Source: Panorpa germanica (lineage: Eukaryota; Arthropoda; Insecta; Mecoptera; Panorpidae). From it: a stretch of DNA of 64,000 nucleotides. Of the stretch, positions 23,512 to 37,092 are shown piece after piece. The stretch spans positions 11,777,782 through 11,841,781 of the forward strand of contig OY783208.1 of the NCBI GenBank assembly GCA_963678705.1, given 5' to 3'. Positions within the stretch are counted from its first letter, which is position 1. Every line of letters begins with the position of its first letter. A program made the translations under genes and the position numbers. The notes under the pieces are model-generated. The model did not search any database. It saw nothing but the letters and a program-made list of their open reading frames with translations, and was not told where the DNA came from.

Positions 23512-26268
23512 CTAATGAGAATCGTTCTCCAGCAAACCCAATAGTTGACATGCTTCTTGATATGTTTGGCATTGGTGGCCATTCACAGTTTTCAAATGCG
23601 CAAATGATTTTGGTCCACGTACATTTACCAACAGCAGTCGTAAATAAAAACATTCATCATTTCTAGGATGAACAGTATACATGCGACCTAGTGCATCAGT
23701 GGAAAACACCTGTGGCCAATCTGGAACTGGGGTTCCTTGTTTGCGACGTTGGAATTTCTTTGTTGATTGATTCCAAGTGTAATACTTGGGCATTTCAACG
23801 TACATCAGCGTCGCTGCGAATGGATCTGCTTCACACATTGCAAAGAAGCTAGTCAATGTTGTCGATGGTGGTCTCTCAGCTCGTTGTGCCGCATTAGCCT
23901 CAGTAAAGTAAACTCTTTGGCCATTTTCCAAATGCACTGCTAAATGTACAACTGTGGGATATCTTTCATGAATTTGAAATGACAATAATCGCCACAGTGC
24001 TTCATTAGTACTGACGTATCTGCCCATTTGGAAGTTGCTGATTTCGTCATTCGCATTTTCCAGTGCAATACCAAACACAGCCATGTCGCTGCCTTTTGTG
24101 ACGTACTTGCACAAATATTTGATTGATTTGGCCGAATGACAACTCTCAACGTTTGCATGTGTTTTGAAAATTCGTTATAGCAGCGGGCAATATGGTACAA
24201 TGAATTTATTTCCGATATCAATCTCTTGATTTTTAACTTTAACTTTGATAGTTCGATCATTATCTTCTTTTGAACGCCGACGATAAACTGGATATCCATC
24301 GTTCCCTGTGACTGTTTCAGCAACTAACGGTCGCGGATATCGTTTTGTGCACTTTCCATCAGCCATGCAAGGCGATAATAAATTTAATGCACCGCACGGT
24401 CCATGCACCATCTGTGTCGTCACAATGTCGTGTAGATAGGGATCAGTGACTGGATCAGGAATTTCAGCTGATATGATGTCATCCACTTCATTTGAATGTA
24501 ATTTGTTCAGCAACCAAATTAGGATATGGGCATGCGGTAGTTCACGCTTCTGCCATTCCACCGAGTACATATAACAACGTGTGTCACCAAAAACTCGATA
24601 CTTAGTAAGCACATCCATTATAACCTTTAGTTTTTGCTGAAATACTCTAGTATTCCAACCGGTTCCAACTCACGTTCAATTTCCGTCCACTTCGGATTGC
24701 ATGTGAACGTAATAAATAAATCCGGAGTTCCATAATTTCGCACGTACGTCATAGCGTCTTGAGCGTATTCGTGCATGTGTCGTGGGCTTCCAATGTAACA
24801 TGATGGGAGAATCGTCAGACGTCCAATATTCTGAACATCACCATCTGAATGAATAGCATCACGCAAGTGTATATAGTCCTCAGATCGTAGCTTTGCCTGA
24901 TTGAATCGGATGAACGCTAAACGTTTGGTCTCGACTTTGACATACATGTCGACAGCGAATTGCTGGAATAGCCGACGGCACTTCAGAATGACATTCTCCT
25001 CATGTGTACGAATCATCATACGATACGCATAGTAATTCATTGCGCTTAGATTTTTATTCGTTGATACACCTGAAAATGCAAAATTAAATAAATTGTTAAT
25101 GGAAACCAATAATAGCAATAATTAGTGTGTGAATATTGTACCTGTAATTGGATCGACCATCTTCAACGTGATGTCGTATCCGTCTTGCCCTTGCCAATAA
25201 ATGATTGGATATTGTAACGCATCGTACAAACGATGTGTCTCGTTTACACGATGCATGATATTGCTTCTTCGCTGAACGACAATGTCTCGCGATTTAGTTG
25301 GATCGCCAACAATAATTGCAGCAACATCATTAACGGTGGGTGCATTTAATCTTCGCACATGTTCACCTGTTGGGGTACAATCCGCTCTTATGACAAATTT
25401 GTGCGTATCCGATGGCAATCGTTCCAATGCTGTTTTGAACATATTAACCACAGCATTATTAGCGTGAAAAAATGCTTGCAACTGTTCAACAATTCGTCTC
25501 TTTAACTGTTGTGTTCCCTGTATATTGCACCGCACATTCAGCTGATCCACCATCGACGAAATGAAATATATTTGCAGAAATTGATGCGGTTCATTTGGTG
25601 TTGGCACCATTGAACCATGCAAATGATATATTTGTCCTTGTATCTGTAATTGCAAACAATCATTTGTTGAAGAATACGGTGTAACTTCTGATCGTGTGAT
25701 GGTGTAGTATGTGGTGTATATGTAGTTGTTATGTGTTGCAATTCATTGTGTTGGTGTGAGTGATTGGTTATTTGTGTTGTATCTTTTACCTTGCAAGTCG
25801 GCATGAAGCCGCCTTCTCGAATGATATTAGCTCCAAAGGAAGTCATGCGAAAGCAGTTATTGTATTCAAGGATGTGTTGAAGAAAATGGCTGGAATCGGG
25901 ATCACTTCCATCGAACAATGGTTTCAGTGGCTGTGGTGGTGTAAGTAATGGATCCAGTTTGACTTTTTCACTTGCGCAGCACAATCCAGCCGTTTCTCTT
26001 TTGGACTTTAACGCATTGCAATATCGGCATATAGTCGTCGTTCGTCCAATATCTAAATTTTTATCATCACTGTAGTTCGCAGTGGGATCATATTGGAATG
26101 CCAAGCGATTGTATGATGCCAATGATCTTCGTGTGCTCACGCGTTGTCTCAATCGGGCATTTTCTGTTATTATATTTTGTCTTTCTTCGCTAAGTTCTGT
26201 GAATACAGTTGTTGCTGGCTTGCATGTCTTGCGCGGCGGCCGATGTTCGCACGTCGTCCTCTAGGCAT
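23512..26268 (-). pseudogene. Helitron-1 Rep (HUH endonuclease) part
   Basis: The ATG at 26268 matches that of Helitron-2. A one-base loss near 26190 shifts the frame. Further damage includes a deletion near 24650 that removes the PGQEPQDRHDIIARV region, and a TCA-to-TAA stop near 24175. The HUH motif is intact as LPHAHILIW (about 24515-24540), and the catalytic tyrosine pair KYLCKY is present near 24100-24120. Two likely introns at the same places as in Helitron-2 explain stops near 25640-25790 and 25060-25140. Rep would nick and join single strands at the element ends; this copy cannot make it whole. Confidence 0.88.
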
Positions 26269-26869
26269 TTTGGACTATGGACAGAGTGGTGAATGTAACC
26301 TTAAATGCACGATCCACATAATTTACACAGTTCAACTTACCACCTTAAAGACAAATGCCTGCTGTTGAAATTGAATAAAAATTTGCACAATACACGTGAT
26401 TGATTTGATGGTTTCCAATTTAAATGTTAGGAAATGAATAACTTATTTTTTTAACTTTTTTTTCACAATTTCACAATGAACACAATACCGGTTTGTCACA
26501 TGAAATTAATTAACTGAGCAGAGAATAATGAGTAGCTGTCAAACAATGTATCACGCACCGGCGCCTACTACTTAAAACACCGGTCTACTTAAAATATTGG
26601 TTTGTATATATGCAATGTATCAGAGTAGGCGCTGTATGTGAAAAAATATTTTCCCGCTTTTCTGTTGAAATTTTTCCTGAATTCCTGAATTTTCTTTGCT
26701 ATAAACCTCACGGAGCCCGAGACCTTTCCAACGAATGCAAAACCGTGGAAATCGGTTCGTGCGTTCTGGAGTTAAAACGTCAGGAAGGAAAACCCGACTT
26801 ATTTTTATATAGTAGATAAAATATTTAGATACATAAAGCGCCACATAGATGGCAGCACAAGGATGATAT

Positions 26870-28160
26870 AATTTCAACAAATACTATAGAAGAAATTAAC
26901 AATTAAAATAGTCATTTAGTCAGTCTGTTTAATCATAAAGGGATCAAAAGGATTAGAAAAAGCAAGTTGTCACTTGATGTCACGTTCGATACCTGTCCTT
27001 TCTTCACGCCTATGAATTGCCATCTCGTTTATTCAACAGAGTGCAAAAGAGAGGCACAAAAAAACAAGTAAAATGTCAGATATTACTAGCAGCTGTATCG
27101 CGCAACATATTAAGTTTTGATATTATTACTGTGATGAACAAAGATAAATAAAATCGATTACTTATTAGTATTCATACTTTAACACTAGTCGATGACGTCA
27201 AGATATGAAATTCAAATTGAAAATAGCTATATCTCCGTTAATTCTTGTATATTAAAAAAAAATTAATAAAGCCAACAGACATATCGATTGTTCAGTGCTT
27301 TAGTGAGATAACTCTGAAAAATTGAAATTTGACTTGAAATATGCAGTTATATGTAAAATTTTAACCTCTGTCTGGTTCAATACTTAGACAACTCGAATAT
27401 TTCTTTCGCCGTTATATCAAAACTCCATATTTTGAGTTGTCTCACTAATGAACTGCATGATCAATATATTAACATAAAAGTTAAAAATATAACTTTATTT
27501 CATATTTCACAATTCGATTTGATTAATTTCTAATCATACCGGAAATGCGGTATCAGATCCGCTCTGTGCGTCCATCGAACAACAAATACAAACCGCCATT
27601 ACGCAGCTTACGTGTAAGGGTGCTCTCACACTGGTTCCAACTACTTGCAGCGACCGAGTTATTCAGGGTGTGGTCGCATTTGCACACTTTATCATGAGAG
27701 AAAGTTTCTACTCTGTTGTTTACCAATACACCACTGTATCAATGAAGTTTGTATTTCATACGTACGTCCTCATAATATGGTTTTAACGTGTGTGTATCAA
27801 AGTGCAGCCCTACCTCTTGTCGGAATTCTTTTTTCATGCGCGATGTATCGTTTAGAGGAGAAAACGAATAAGTATATTATATGACATTTTATTACCTTCA
27901 GTGTATTGATAAAAACTAAAACAGAAGCTTTATCTTATGATTAAGTGTGCTAATGCGAAAGAACTCCAATACATTATAGGAAAAATGTCAGAATCGCAAT
28001 TAGTCATTTGCAGTGTAGCCTTAACCAACACGCTGCGATGGTTCCTACGTAGGCCTGGTCTGCCTTACAGGGATCCTATACAACCTCATGAGCCCCCTTT
28101 CACTCCACTTATACTTACATGACTGAAATTTAACAAAAGTTAAGACCTACGTAATTTAAG
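26870..28160 (+). repeat. Partial copy of the segmental-duplication block
   Basis: 26870-27130 and 27190-28160 follow the same order as 15060-16080 and 32270-33340 (GTCATATCGATCG-type block, GCGGTATCAGATCCGCTC at 27547, AACACGCTGCG at 28028). It differs by an insertion of about 250 bp around 27680-27960. I see no gene. Confidence 0.65.
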
Positions 28161-28345
28161 TATATTAAATAAATTTAAATTTAAAATAAATTGATTTTTA
28201 TTAATTAATAAAATAAATAATTTTACATTTCCTTAACTCACTTTATATGAAATACAGAAAAAAGTGTTTAATTAGATGGTTTTTAATTTAGTTTTTAAAC
28301 TGAATTTCATAAATTAATACTTCTTTCCGCTTTCAGCCTATTTCT

Positions 28346-28432
28346 TAGGCTAAGGCTGCACTGCGGAAGAGAACAGCGCGGAAATAATTTGTACTTTTAT
28401 TATTTTTTTTGCAGTGCAGCTTTAGCCTAAGA
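28346..28432. repeat. Short inverted repeat, MITE-like hairpin
   Basis: CTTAGGCTAAGGCTGCACTG at about 28347 and its inverted partner CAGTGCAGCTTTAGCCTAAG ending near 28430 form a stem of about 20 bp with one mismatch around a loop of about 45 bp. There is no coding content. It could be a tiny MITE or a structured transcript. Confidence 0.5.
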
Positions 28433-30092
28433 AGGAGCTTCTAAAGCATTTTTCGATCATTTTCTAGTAAGTGTTTATATTTACTTTTTTGTTTGTTACA
28501 TTGTGGGAAAGAAATAGACTTATACAAACTGTTATAGAAAAGAAAGAGATCGAAACTAATTATATATTTTAAAATATTTGACAGCTCTCTGTTTCTTTAT
28601 TCGACTAGCTTTACAAATAAATTAATATTTTTATTTAGTTCGTTTTATTTCTGTCAAAAATGGCTGCAACATCCAGAGTGTGTCGAAAAGAGTGTGATAA
28701 TTCGAAAAGTCAACGCGTGGAATGTCAAAATAAAGACTGTTAAGATGTATAGAAACTGTATAGACTGAATAGAAAGCATGTCTATTCTATTTTGAAGGTC
28801 ACAACGCCAGTAACGCTTGCCTTATTAGTAAAGTGAAATGATGCAACGTAAGGGTGATTGCCCACTTGCTGTCTTGTCAATAAAATGAAAACCGAACTTA
28901 CATCGTTTAAAGGGCAGATATTTATAAAAATGGAAATGGAAATAAACGACCAACAATGCTATTTTTAAATCCAATTAAATTCAACGTACATTGTCAAACC
29001 CTTCTAATCTGAGTTGTTTGGTTGTTAAGTTGTTTACAACAAAACCGTCAACTGATTAGCGGAATTAAACACGCTGCGTAATTAATCATTGTTAGTAGAT
29101 GTTAATTAGCGCCTCTCACCCCGCGCTGAGCAATAACTAAGCCTGCTCTTATGAAGGAACCCATCAGCCGATTTCATCTGGAGAAGAATCTTTGCCAATT
29201 CAATATTCTCCAGGCATTACCGATAGCGCGATTATTCGAAATATGACACGAGCATGTTACAATATGTATTTAATTTATTAAATACTTACTCGACATTTTT
29301 CTTGCAGAATAATTCTACGCGGTTTTAGTTCCATATACTAACTTAGTTTAGCACACTATACCGCCTTCAGCCCTTTTGTCCTTCGAATTCAATTTAGCGA
29401 ATTAACTAAATTATGATGACGTTATCAACGAATTTGCTGTAGAACCAAGTAAGAAAATGAAACGGAAATCACACTTTGTAACCTTACGCAAAGGAAATAC
29501 GCATACGAAAGATATTTTGTGTCTACCTTTATGAATGGTTTTCTTATATTAACTTATACTTACTTACTTAATTTAATTTATTAATGGTTTTGTGCGATTA
29601 AAATGTTAACTTTATTAAACTAATTTAATTATTTATCATTTTCATGTGCTCCTTGTTATACCAATTTGTGCAATGCAATACATTATTATTTTATTAAATG
29701 AAAAGTCCCCTTAGGTCCCCATTCCTGACTATTTTATTTCAAATTGTAATATAAGTTGAGAAAAGTAATAGCATCTAAAACAGAAACTTGTAGAAAATGT
29801 TTATCAAAGTGACGCAAGTAAGAATTAATGAAATAATTAACAAAAGGAAATGCTGTAACGATAAACTAAATCGTTCTTTGTACGATAAACCCAATGGGCC
29901 CATTTAATTGTTGCGTGCCTAGTTCGTGTGCTTACACTTTTCTGAAAACGAATCGGGAAATAAATTACTAGAGTGTAAAGTCTAATAAATATTTATAGTT
30001 CAATTCAAGAGACAGGCCGACTTGTAGTTCAGTGATATCCCGTAAAGTAGCTGATATTTAAGACAGTGAAGGTGTGTTCATAATAATAACAA
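28433..30092. other. Upstream region of copy F, no gene seen
   Basis: 29360-29480 matches the sequence just upstream of copy E (17020-17130). 29640-29860 matches 35695-35930, upstream of copy G. Apart from these shared upstream blocks I see no gene. Confidence 0.5.
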
Positions 30093-31856
30093 ATGTTGTT
30101 TACCCTGTGCATTGTGGGTGTCCAGTCAAGCATCCATCTTGACATCGATGATCTTAACGAATTGAAATCGATTCCAGAAGCATTGGACCTTGTAAGCCAT
30201 CCAGTTATCAAAGTATTCATGCAATAAATATAAACGATGACAAAGTAAATTTTATTAGCCTCGAAACATTGTGGCTAGTAGAAAAAATTAACGCCATTGA
30301 ATACAGCGCCTTTAAAGGGTTGATCAACATAAAAACCATACAACTGTTTGGAAATGGGATTAGATATATTGGCTCAAAAGTCACAACAACTTGACTCACC
30401 TTGACGAATAGTTTCAATATTTAATTAACCTTAAAACGTTGTCGTTAAAGCACAACAAAATTAAAAGTTTTCCTCTGCGTATACCGGGCACCTTAACAAT
30501 TTGTTTTTATCTCAATACATTTTGTGGCTCCTTGGCACTAAGGGAGACTACAAAAAGTTAGTTTATCTTGTAATCAATACAAAACTTACAATTTACCGCA
30601 CAACAACAAATCTTTACAAGAAACGCAACCAGACTTGAAAGTTATTGATTTAATGTAGAATTGTTTGAATACTGATATTGTGAAGCAAATTCAAAATTCT
30701 GAATTACGTCATATGAAACGTCGCAAAATTATTCCGCAGCGAAGAGTTGTGATCAAAAACACGACGGTGTTGATGACCGTTAAAAAAAATGATCAGAACG
30801 AAAAGCAGAACACCACATGGATAGCTGTTACTTCGGCTGCACTGGCCGTTGTTGTATTTGCAGGTTAGAATTACAATCATTTTTATTTTAATTGTAGAGT
30901 AGGTAAACCACCGAACAATTTACGGTGAAGTATAATTTTAATTCAGAGAGAGTTATGAGAGTGGGGATAACATGTGTTTTATGTTCCAGGCCGATATTTT
31001 CTTAAATAAATTTTACATATGTTACACAATTATAAAACCTATATCTTTCAAAACATACTCATAGACTTTTAGTGTTATTTCAGCAAATTCTTTTTGAATT
31101 CTTCATGTACCCCCATAGTAAATACTCATGGGCACCACATTTTGACAGTATTTAGTTCGAGAAAAGTTTTGCGAAATTTACATCGCGGCACGGTCCTGTT
31201 AACACCACGTGTCCTGTAGGTTCAATAGATCCAACTCAAGTACAAGGAAGTGTTCCCCTTACAGCATCTTTAATAAAATAACACCGACCTGGAACATAAG
31301 ACGCTCTCTGTACATCTTGAGTAAAATAAATTTCAAATTTATTGAGTACAAAACATAATTGAAACATAATTAAGTGTTCCTAACTCATAATATTAATAAT
31401 TACAACATAGAAAACCTGTTTCCTTTTTAGTAATTGCCGCCATTTTGTTTGTCTACAAACAACGGAGAAGATCGAACTCGAATCGAAATGTCAACGATGC
31501 AGTTATGTTAAATGAACTTTATGATGACATCACATCCGCTCTAGTTTATGACTTTCCGACGTTCCGTCCACGTTATGACGAAGTAAGACCACAGTCTACC
31601 TATTTAGCGGTCCTGCCTGATATTCCAGGTACGTAATTAAAGAACGCCCATCGTGAATTAAACCTAATTATTGAAAAGTGAATTAGTTGCTTTTACAAGC
31701 ACATTGTGTAACATTGTTACCTAAAGCTTCAAATACAACAATTAAACAATAATTGAAAAAATAAAGTTGATGTGTTATTCAATTGTTTTAGGGCCCCATC
31801 TTTCGGATCAGCAGAACGACGATTCCGAAAAGCATCATTATGAGGACCTTGACTGA
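30093..31856 (+). pseudogene. LRR receptor-like pseudogene, copy F
   Basis: The ATG at 30093 opens a short signal-like start (MLFTLCIVGVQSS) and the family block LDIDDLNELKSIPEALD, then stops at 30225-30227. LRR remnants follow in shifting frames to about 30680 with most repeats lost. The membrane exon is in frame from 30665 and ends at 30863 (NTTWIAVTSAALAVVVFA). The cytoplasmic exon, 31431-31628, is open: KQRRR, ELYDDI, VYDFPTFR, RYDEV, TYLAV. The last exon, 31792-31856, encodes KHHYEDLD, with YEDL in place of YEEI. The half from the membrane helix to the stop is intact and splices in phase, while the ectodomain is ruined. Confidence 0.8.
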
Positions 31857-31984
31857 CGACTAACATGGCTTCATTGTGGCTACAAAGTCAGCTCGTTGTG
31901 TTTCTTAATAACATTTTCTTAATTTTTAGTTGAGCTTAGTTTATATTAAACTTGGATTAACTGGCAACAGTTCATATTATATTT

Positions 31985-34510
31985 ATACGTTCTAAATAAA
32001 AATCTTATTTTATGAAAAACATTTTTTTAATTATTTTTGTTCCTACTTTTTATTTGTAATTATATTTCTTATCTGCTGATATACTTGTCACAAAAAAATC
32101 ATTAATGGTCCTATTTTTGAGCCAAACATGTAAACAAATACACCTGAACATTATAATATACTAGCGTTCAGCCCGTCTCGAAGCGATGTTAAATAAGATA
32201 ATTTGTAGCCGTCGTTTCTATAAAATGGCGCCGTACTCGTATTGATAAAGTTTGCTATCAGGTCTTCAAATGTCTAATTTTTAGTGAGTCGCAATACTAT
32301 AGGACGTAACAATTAAAATAGTCATTTTTGTTCCATTAATCATAAAAAATTATAAGAAAACAAGTTGTCCCTCGACGGCACGTTCGATTTCAAGTCTGTG
32401 CAATGCCATCTCGTTTATACAATAGTCCGAAACCCAGTAAACGAAAGACTGGTTAAATTCCAGTCAGTACTGACAGCTGTCACGTGCAACACATAAAGAT
32501 TTCATATTATTAACGCGATGAACAAAGTTAAATAAAATCGATTCTTCTTTAGTCTTTTTAGTTACAGACTTTAACACTAGTCCATTGACGTCAAAATATG
32601 ATATACATATTTTAAATAGCTCTGTTAACTTTTAAATATTAAAAAACAAAAAATAAACCCAATTGATATATCAATAGCACAGTTCTTTAATAAAGCAACT
32701 CTGACAAATTGAAATTTAGGTTAATGCACATTTATATGTAAATTTGAATCCCCTATCGATTCAATACTCACATAACTCGAATATTTATTTCATCGATCTT
32801 TCAAAACTCAACATTTTGAGTTGCCTCACTTATGAACTGCACGATAAATATATTTTAATAAAAATGTAAAAAATCCAACTTTAAAAAAAAATGATTTCAC
32901 AGTCCGATTTGAATAATTTATAATCAAAACGGAAATGCGGTATCAGATCCGCTCCGTGCGTCCATCGAACAATGAACACAAACCGCCATTACGCAGCTAA
33001 AATGTAAGGGCGCTCTCAGTCTGGTTTAAAATACTTGCAGCGTCCGACTTATGCAGTTGGGTATTCGCATATATTTGATAAAGTGTGCTAATGCGAAACA
33101 ACTTCAATTCTCGTTACTAAAAAAGTAGACATTGTTAGCAGACAGTTGCAGTGTGAGAGTAGCCTTAACCAACACGCTGCGCTGGTTCCCTGCGTAGGCC
33201 CGGTCTGCCTTACAGGGGATCCGGATGCGGACAACCTCATGACCCCCCTCTCACTCCACTTCTACTTACATGACTAAAATTTAACAAAAGTTAAGACCGA
33301 CGTAATTTAAGTTTATTAAATAAATTTTTAATTTGAAATTAATTAAATATTTATTAAATTTAAAGTATCTGGCAAATTTTTATGATAATATTTTAAAACT
33401 TCATTAATGTATAGATTATATAACATATATATAACTTGGAGAACATGGCATAATTTTTTAAAGTAGAATATAAATTTTAGTTATTATAAGCGCACTACGG
33501 TTTTATTATTACAATATGGCTAAAATGTTTTTCTCTTCCATTAATTACTTCATTCAGTCAAAACAAATTTAAGATTATTTTATTAAAAACATTTTCTATT
33601 TAATTTTAAATTCCCTTTTTTATTCCCAATAGTTTCGCTCGCCACCCTACGCTGCCCATCCCCAATTCATGAATTTACTAAAGCTAAAGCCAGGAGGATT
33701 GAACTGTAGAAGATCATCATTTTAAAGTTGTTTTTATTTTCAATATGTAAATAGTGTTTGTAGATTTTGTGCAGTTTCCCCTTAAATCGCAATCAAAGTT
33801 CATTTTAAAAAAGAAACATTTAAGGGGCGGCATTTCGAAGACTTGCATCACCCTGGGATAATCCATCGCACTGCATTTTAACAGAAAAACCAAATCACCC
33901 CCAACATAAACAATAATTCCACCTGAAAACATCCGGAAGAGACAACGACGATCTATTTGCGACATTTCATGCATGTAATACATTCTACCAAATGAGACTA
34001 AATTTACAACTAGACGACAACATTCCTGACTTACTTTATGACAATGGCACTAATAATATTAAGAAACTATTAAAATGATTGCGGGACACAAAATTAACAA
34101 ATAAAATTGTATAATTCAAATAAAATAGGAAAAAGGATCTGTACAATCAGAATGTCCTAAAACTAAAATAAATAAATTAAAATTATGTTCGCCTAAGAAG
34201 AAAATAATTATTTAACATAATTAAAGGTACCTATTTAGTAAAGAATGTTACCTAATATACAACGTTTTGTGACGTATTTTTTATAAATTGTTTAGGTTCT
34301 TGTCCAACAAAAGTAGCCTTGAGTTCTTGCTCCTTCAAATAAATACAGTTTGTTGTGTTTTTGTTTTTGCAATGACTTAAATATTTATTTATTGAATTAT
34401 AACTTGTTGAGATCTATATATCTATAAACCAAACTATGATAACGTTATCAACGAATTTGCTGTAAAACCAAGCAAGAAATGAACCGGAAATCACACTTTG
34501 GAACCGTGCT
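31985..34510 (+). repeat. Segmental duplication, copy 2 (pairs with 13490-17130)
   Basis: Runs collinear with the sequence downstream of copy D through the region upstream of copy E. It includes the LRR-type 3' flank (33400-33600), the ACTAGACGACAACATTCCTG block at 34010 (compare 16574) and the palindrome at 34437. In copy 1 this block leads into LRR copy E; here it does not. Confidence 0.75.
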
Positions 34511-34885
34511 CATTAATTTCATTAATTTCTATTCGGCGGTTTTCTCTTTATTTTTGAATTTGCGTATTCTAATAATTATTTATTTTGTTATCATCGATGC
34601 AAACAGGAATTTTATTGGTTTTCTTTCGAGTTCTTATTATTGTGATAAATCTGAGATCTCTGGTTGCAGCATTGCGTGGCTTAAATTGTTACTTAACTTT
34701 AATAGTAAATCCATTACTTATTGATTCCTAGCTCTTTCTCATTGTCACCCTGGTTAATCACTGATCCAGGCCATCTGATTAATATGTCACAAAGGAATTA
34801 CATCCCCATGGTTTCTTTGCTGCAAACTAAAACCATCACACAAACTAGTACTACCTTAAAGAAACAAGATGCGCTAAGGACGGTT

Positions 34886-35579
34886 TGTATCCAACACTCG
34901 GCCATAGTTTTATTAATTAGTAGGAAAGATATCAATATCGTAATCATTAGAAACACAAAACATTCAGATTTATAACTTGTAGCGGGTTAAGGCTCAGACA
35001 GTACTTACACTCAGTGTCAGGGCTCACTCGATTTACTTATTTACACACATAAGAAAAAATAAGATCATTCCAGATTTATAAAACAATATTAATGACAGGT
35101 CACGAGTTGGCACTAACTATGTAAAAGTCGCGAATCGGAAGTAGTGCTTTAACGAAAAACCGCGCTATTTGAATGTCCATCAGTAATTAAAATGTTTTGT
35201 GAAGCCGCGCGACGCTCAGGACTTCGGAACCTGATAATAGACAAGCTTTAAGATGTATCTCGGTTGATGCACAAAATTAGAGTACCGCTAGAATCTAAAT
35301 TGTTCTTTCCAAATTAGCCCAAGCAAGCCAGAAAGAGATGCTATATAACAATCTTATGTGTCCTATAGTCATATATAAGTAACTAGTAGTGCCATCTCAT
35401 CGACGCATGTTTGTCTTAAGATTAGGTCAAGTTCATTATGCAAGTTGCTAGGGGTGTCTACTTGCTAACTTGAATAATAAAGCTCGCTTATTTAATATGT
35501 CTAATACTATGAAATGTTAGGAATCACATTGAAACAAATAATTGGAATAAATCCGTGCTATGAAGTACTGCGGATAACA
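34886..35579 (+). repeat. Probable solo LTR (TGTATCC to ATAACA)
   Basis: About 694 bp that starts TGTATCCAACACTCGG and ends GCGGATAACA. It aligns with 60566-61479, which starts TGTAACCAGCGCTCGG and ends GCGGATTACA. TG at the start, CA at the end and short inverted termini are what an LTR shows. No internal retroelement region adjoins it and I see no target duplication (flanks CGGTT and TAAGG), so solo LTR is the best but not proven reading. Confidence 0.55.
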
Positions 35580-35656
35580 TAAGGCGAAACCGAAGAAGGC
35601 AACTCATGGAATGGGTTCATTGGGTTCACACTTATCTTACGAAGGTACTCAAAGAA

Positions 35657-35676
35657 CGAGTTACGTTCGTAACTCG
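35657..35676. repeat. 20-bp perfect inverted repeat
   Basis: CGAGTTACG, then TT, then CGTAACTCG. The role is unknown, and it lies outside any gene. Confidence 0.4.
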
Positions 35677-35699
35677 AGGTACCGCACGTTGTCCTCACT

Positions 35700-37092
35700 A
35701 TACTAATTTGTGTAATGCAATAAATTATTATTTTATTAAACGAAATGTTCTTCAAGTCAATTTTACATCGGGCCCTTATTTTGTTCACGCCGGCCCTGGC
35801 TAGTTTATTTAAGTTATTTTATAGATTAAAAATTTTAAGTCAACTAATGGCATCTAAAACGGAAACTTGTGTAAAATGTTTATCAAAATGACCGCAATTA
35901 AAAATTATCGAAATAATGAACAAACGGAAGAGCGAAACCGTTGGGCTATGAAACTGTGAAATTCCTTAAAACATGAGAACGTTGAAGCGAGTACACTGTC
36001 TGTTGACCATTAGAAAAGTTTATTGAAACTATTTTGTCTTTCAATTTGCCGCCGTTCTAAAATGCAGACCACGTGGCCCCCTAGAAACGGCACTGCTTAC
36101 GTAAGATCAACGTTAAAATTCATGAAAGGGCGCGTATAATTTGTGAACCTTAAGGGTACGGCTTAGTACAGGAGGCGCTGTTAACAGACCCTTGCTTCAA
36201 ACGAACTAAATTAAGCAACTTTTTAGCATTTGATGCATTCAGACCCCGGTGCATTAATTTTCATAACATGTGCAGTGCATTTTCATAGAATTGTTTAATA
36301 AATTCAGACAACAATTCGTCTTAAAACAAAAATTAATAACCGGCTCTTAATTCTAATTAGCATTTGTCAATTAAATTTGTATTAAAATTAGGAATAATTT
36401 TAACAGTGTAAATGATAACCGTATCTGCGTTTTACAGGAACATTATTCCAGAAATTCGTACGAAAATAAGATAAGCTTAATGGGGAAGTGCCCCATGTCC
36501 TAATTTCTATAAAAATGTCTTTGATTACCATAAATGACCAATTATTTGTTAATAAGTCGCTATAGTTAAGAAGATATAAACAAATCATTTTTGTCCCTTT
36601 AATCAATATAGAAATTAAAGTTAAGAAGTTAAGTTCGATTTCCGCCCTCTTTTCACGCCTAGGAATTGCCAACTTATTTGTACAACAGAGTGTAAAAGAG
36701 ATACACAAAGGAACTAGTTAAGCGTCAGATATTAGCTACAGCTGTCACGTGCAACACATAAAGTTTTGATATTATGATTTTTTATTAGTCTGCAGATTTA
36801 AATTCTAGTCGATCTGTTCTTTCCTGTACAAATTTGTGCAATGCAATAAATAGCAAAGTATATTCTGTTAATATTTTGTAGTTCGAAAGGCCCGCTTTTG
36901 TTCGGGCCTGTCTTTAAGAAAATTTGACATTATTAAAATAAACGGACGCAAAAATAAATAAAATACATAACCAAAGGAAATGCGATAGCGATAACCCGAT
37001 GGAACCCAATGGCAAAACGTTTAAAAAAATAAGAAGTAGAATTAGTTAGTAGAGCGTTGCTCGTCTAAGCAGCATGTGTTAAGCATTACAGT
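35700..37092. other. Upstream region of copy G
   Basis: 35700-35930 matches 29650-29850, upstream of copy F. 36380-36790 holds a foldback arm and part of the segmental block. No gene is seen. A first exon for copy G might lie here, but I cannot point to one. Confidence 0.4.

Larger units (their letters stand above)
21643..26816 (-). mobile_element. Helitron-1, full length, minus strand
   Basis: 5,174 bp with canonical Helitron ends. On the minus strand it starts with TCTACTATATAAAAATAAG at 26816, preceded by A. It ends with a hairpin (GGCGAA stem, ACGGAG loop, TTCGCC stem), then GGGTTTGCTAG at 21643, followed by T. Insertion between A and T, no target duplication, 5' TC and 3' CTAG are the family's rules. 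The ends match the Helitron at 42929-46805 base for base over the terminal 20 or so. It encodes both Rep and helicase parts, each damaged. Confidence 0.95.

Noticed and set aside
28661-28744. Short frame MAATSRVCRKECDNSKSQ
   Set aside because: Only 27 codons, no splice context, no similarity I recognise.
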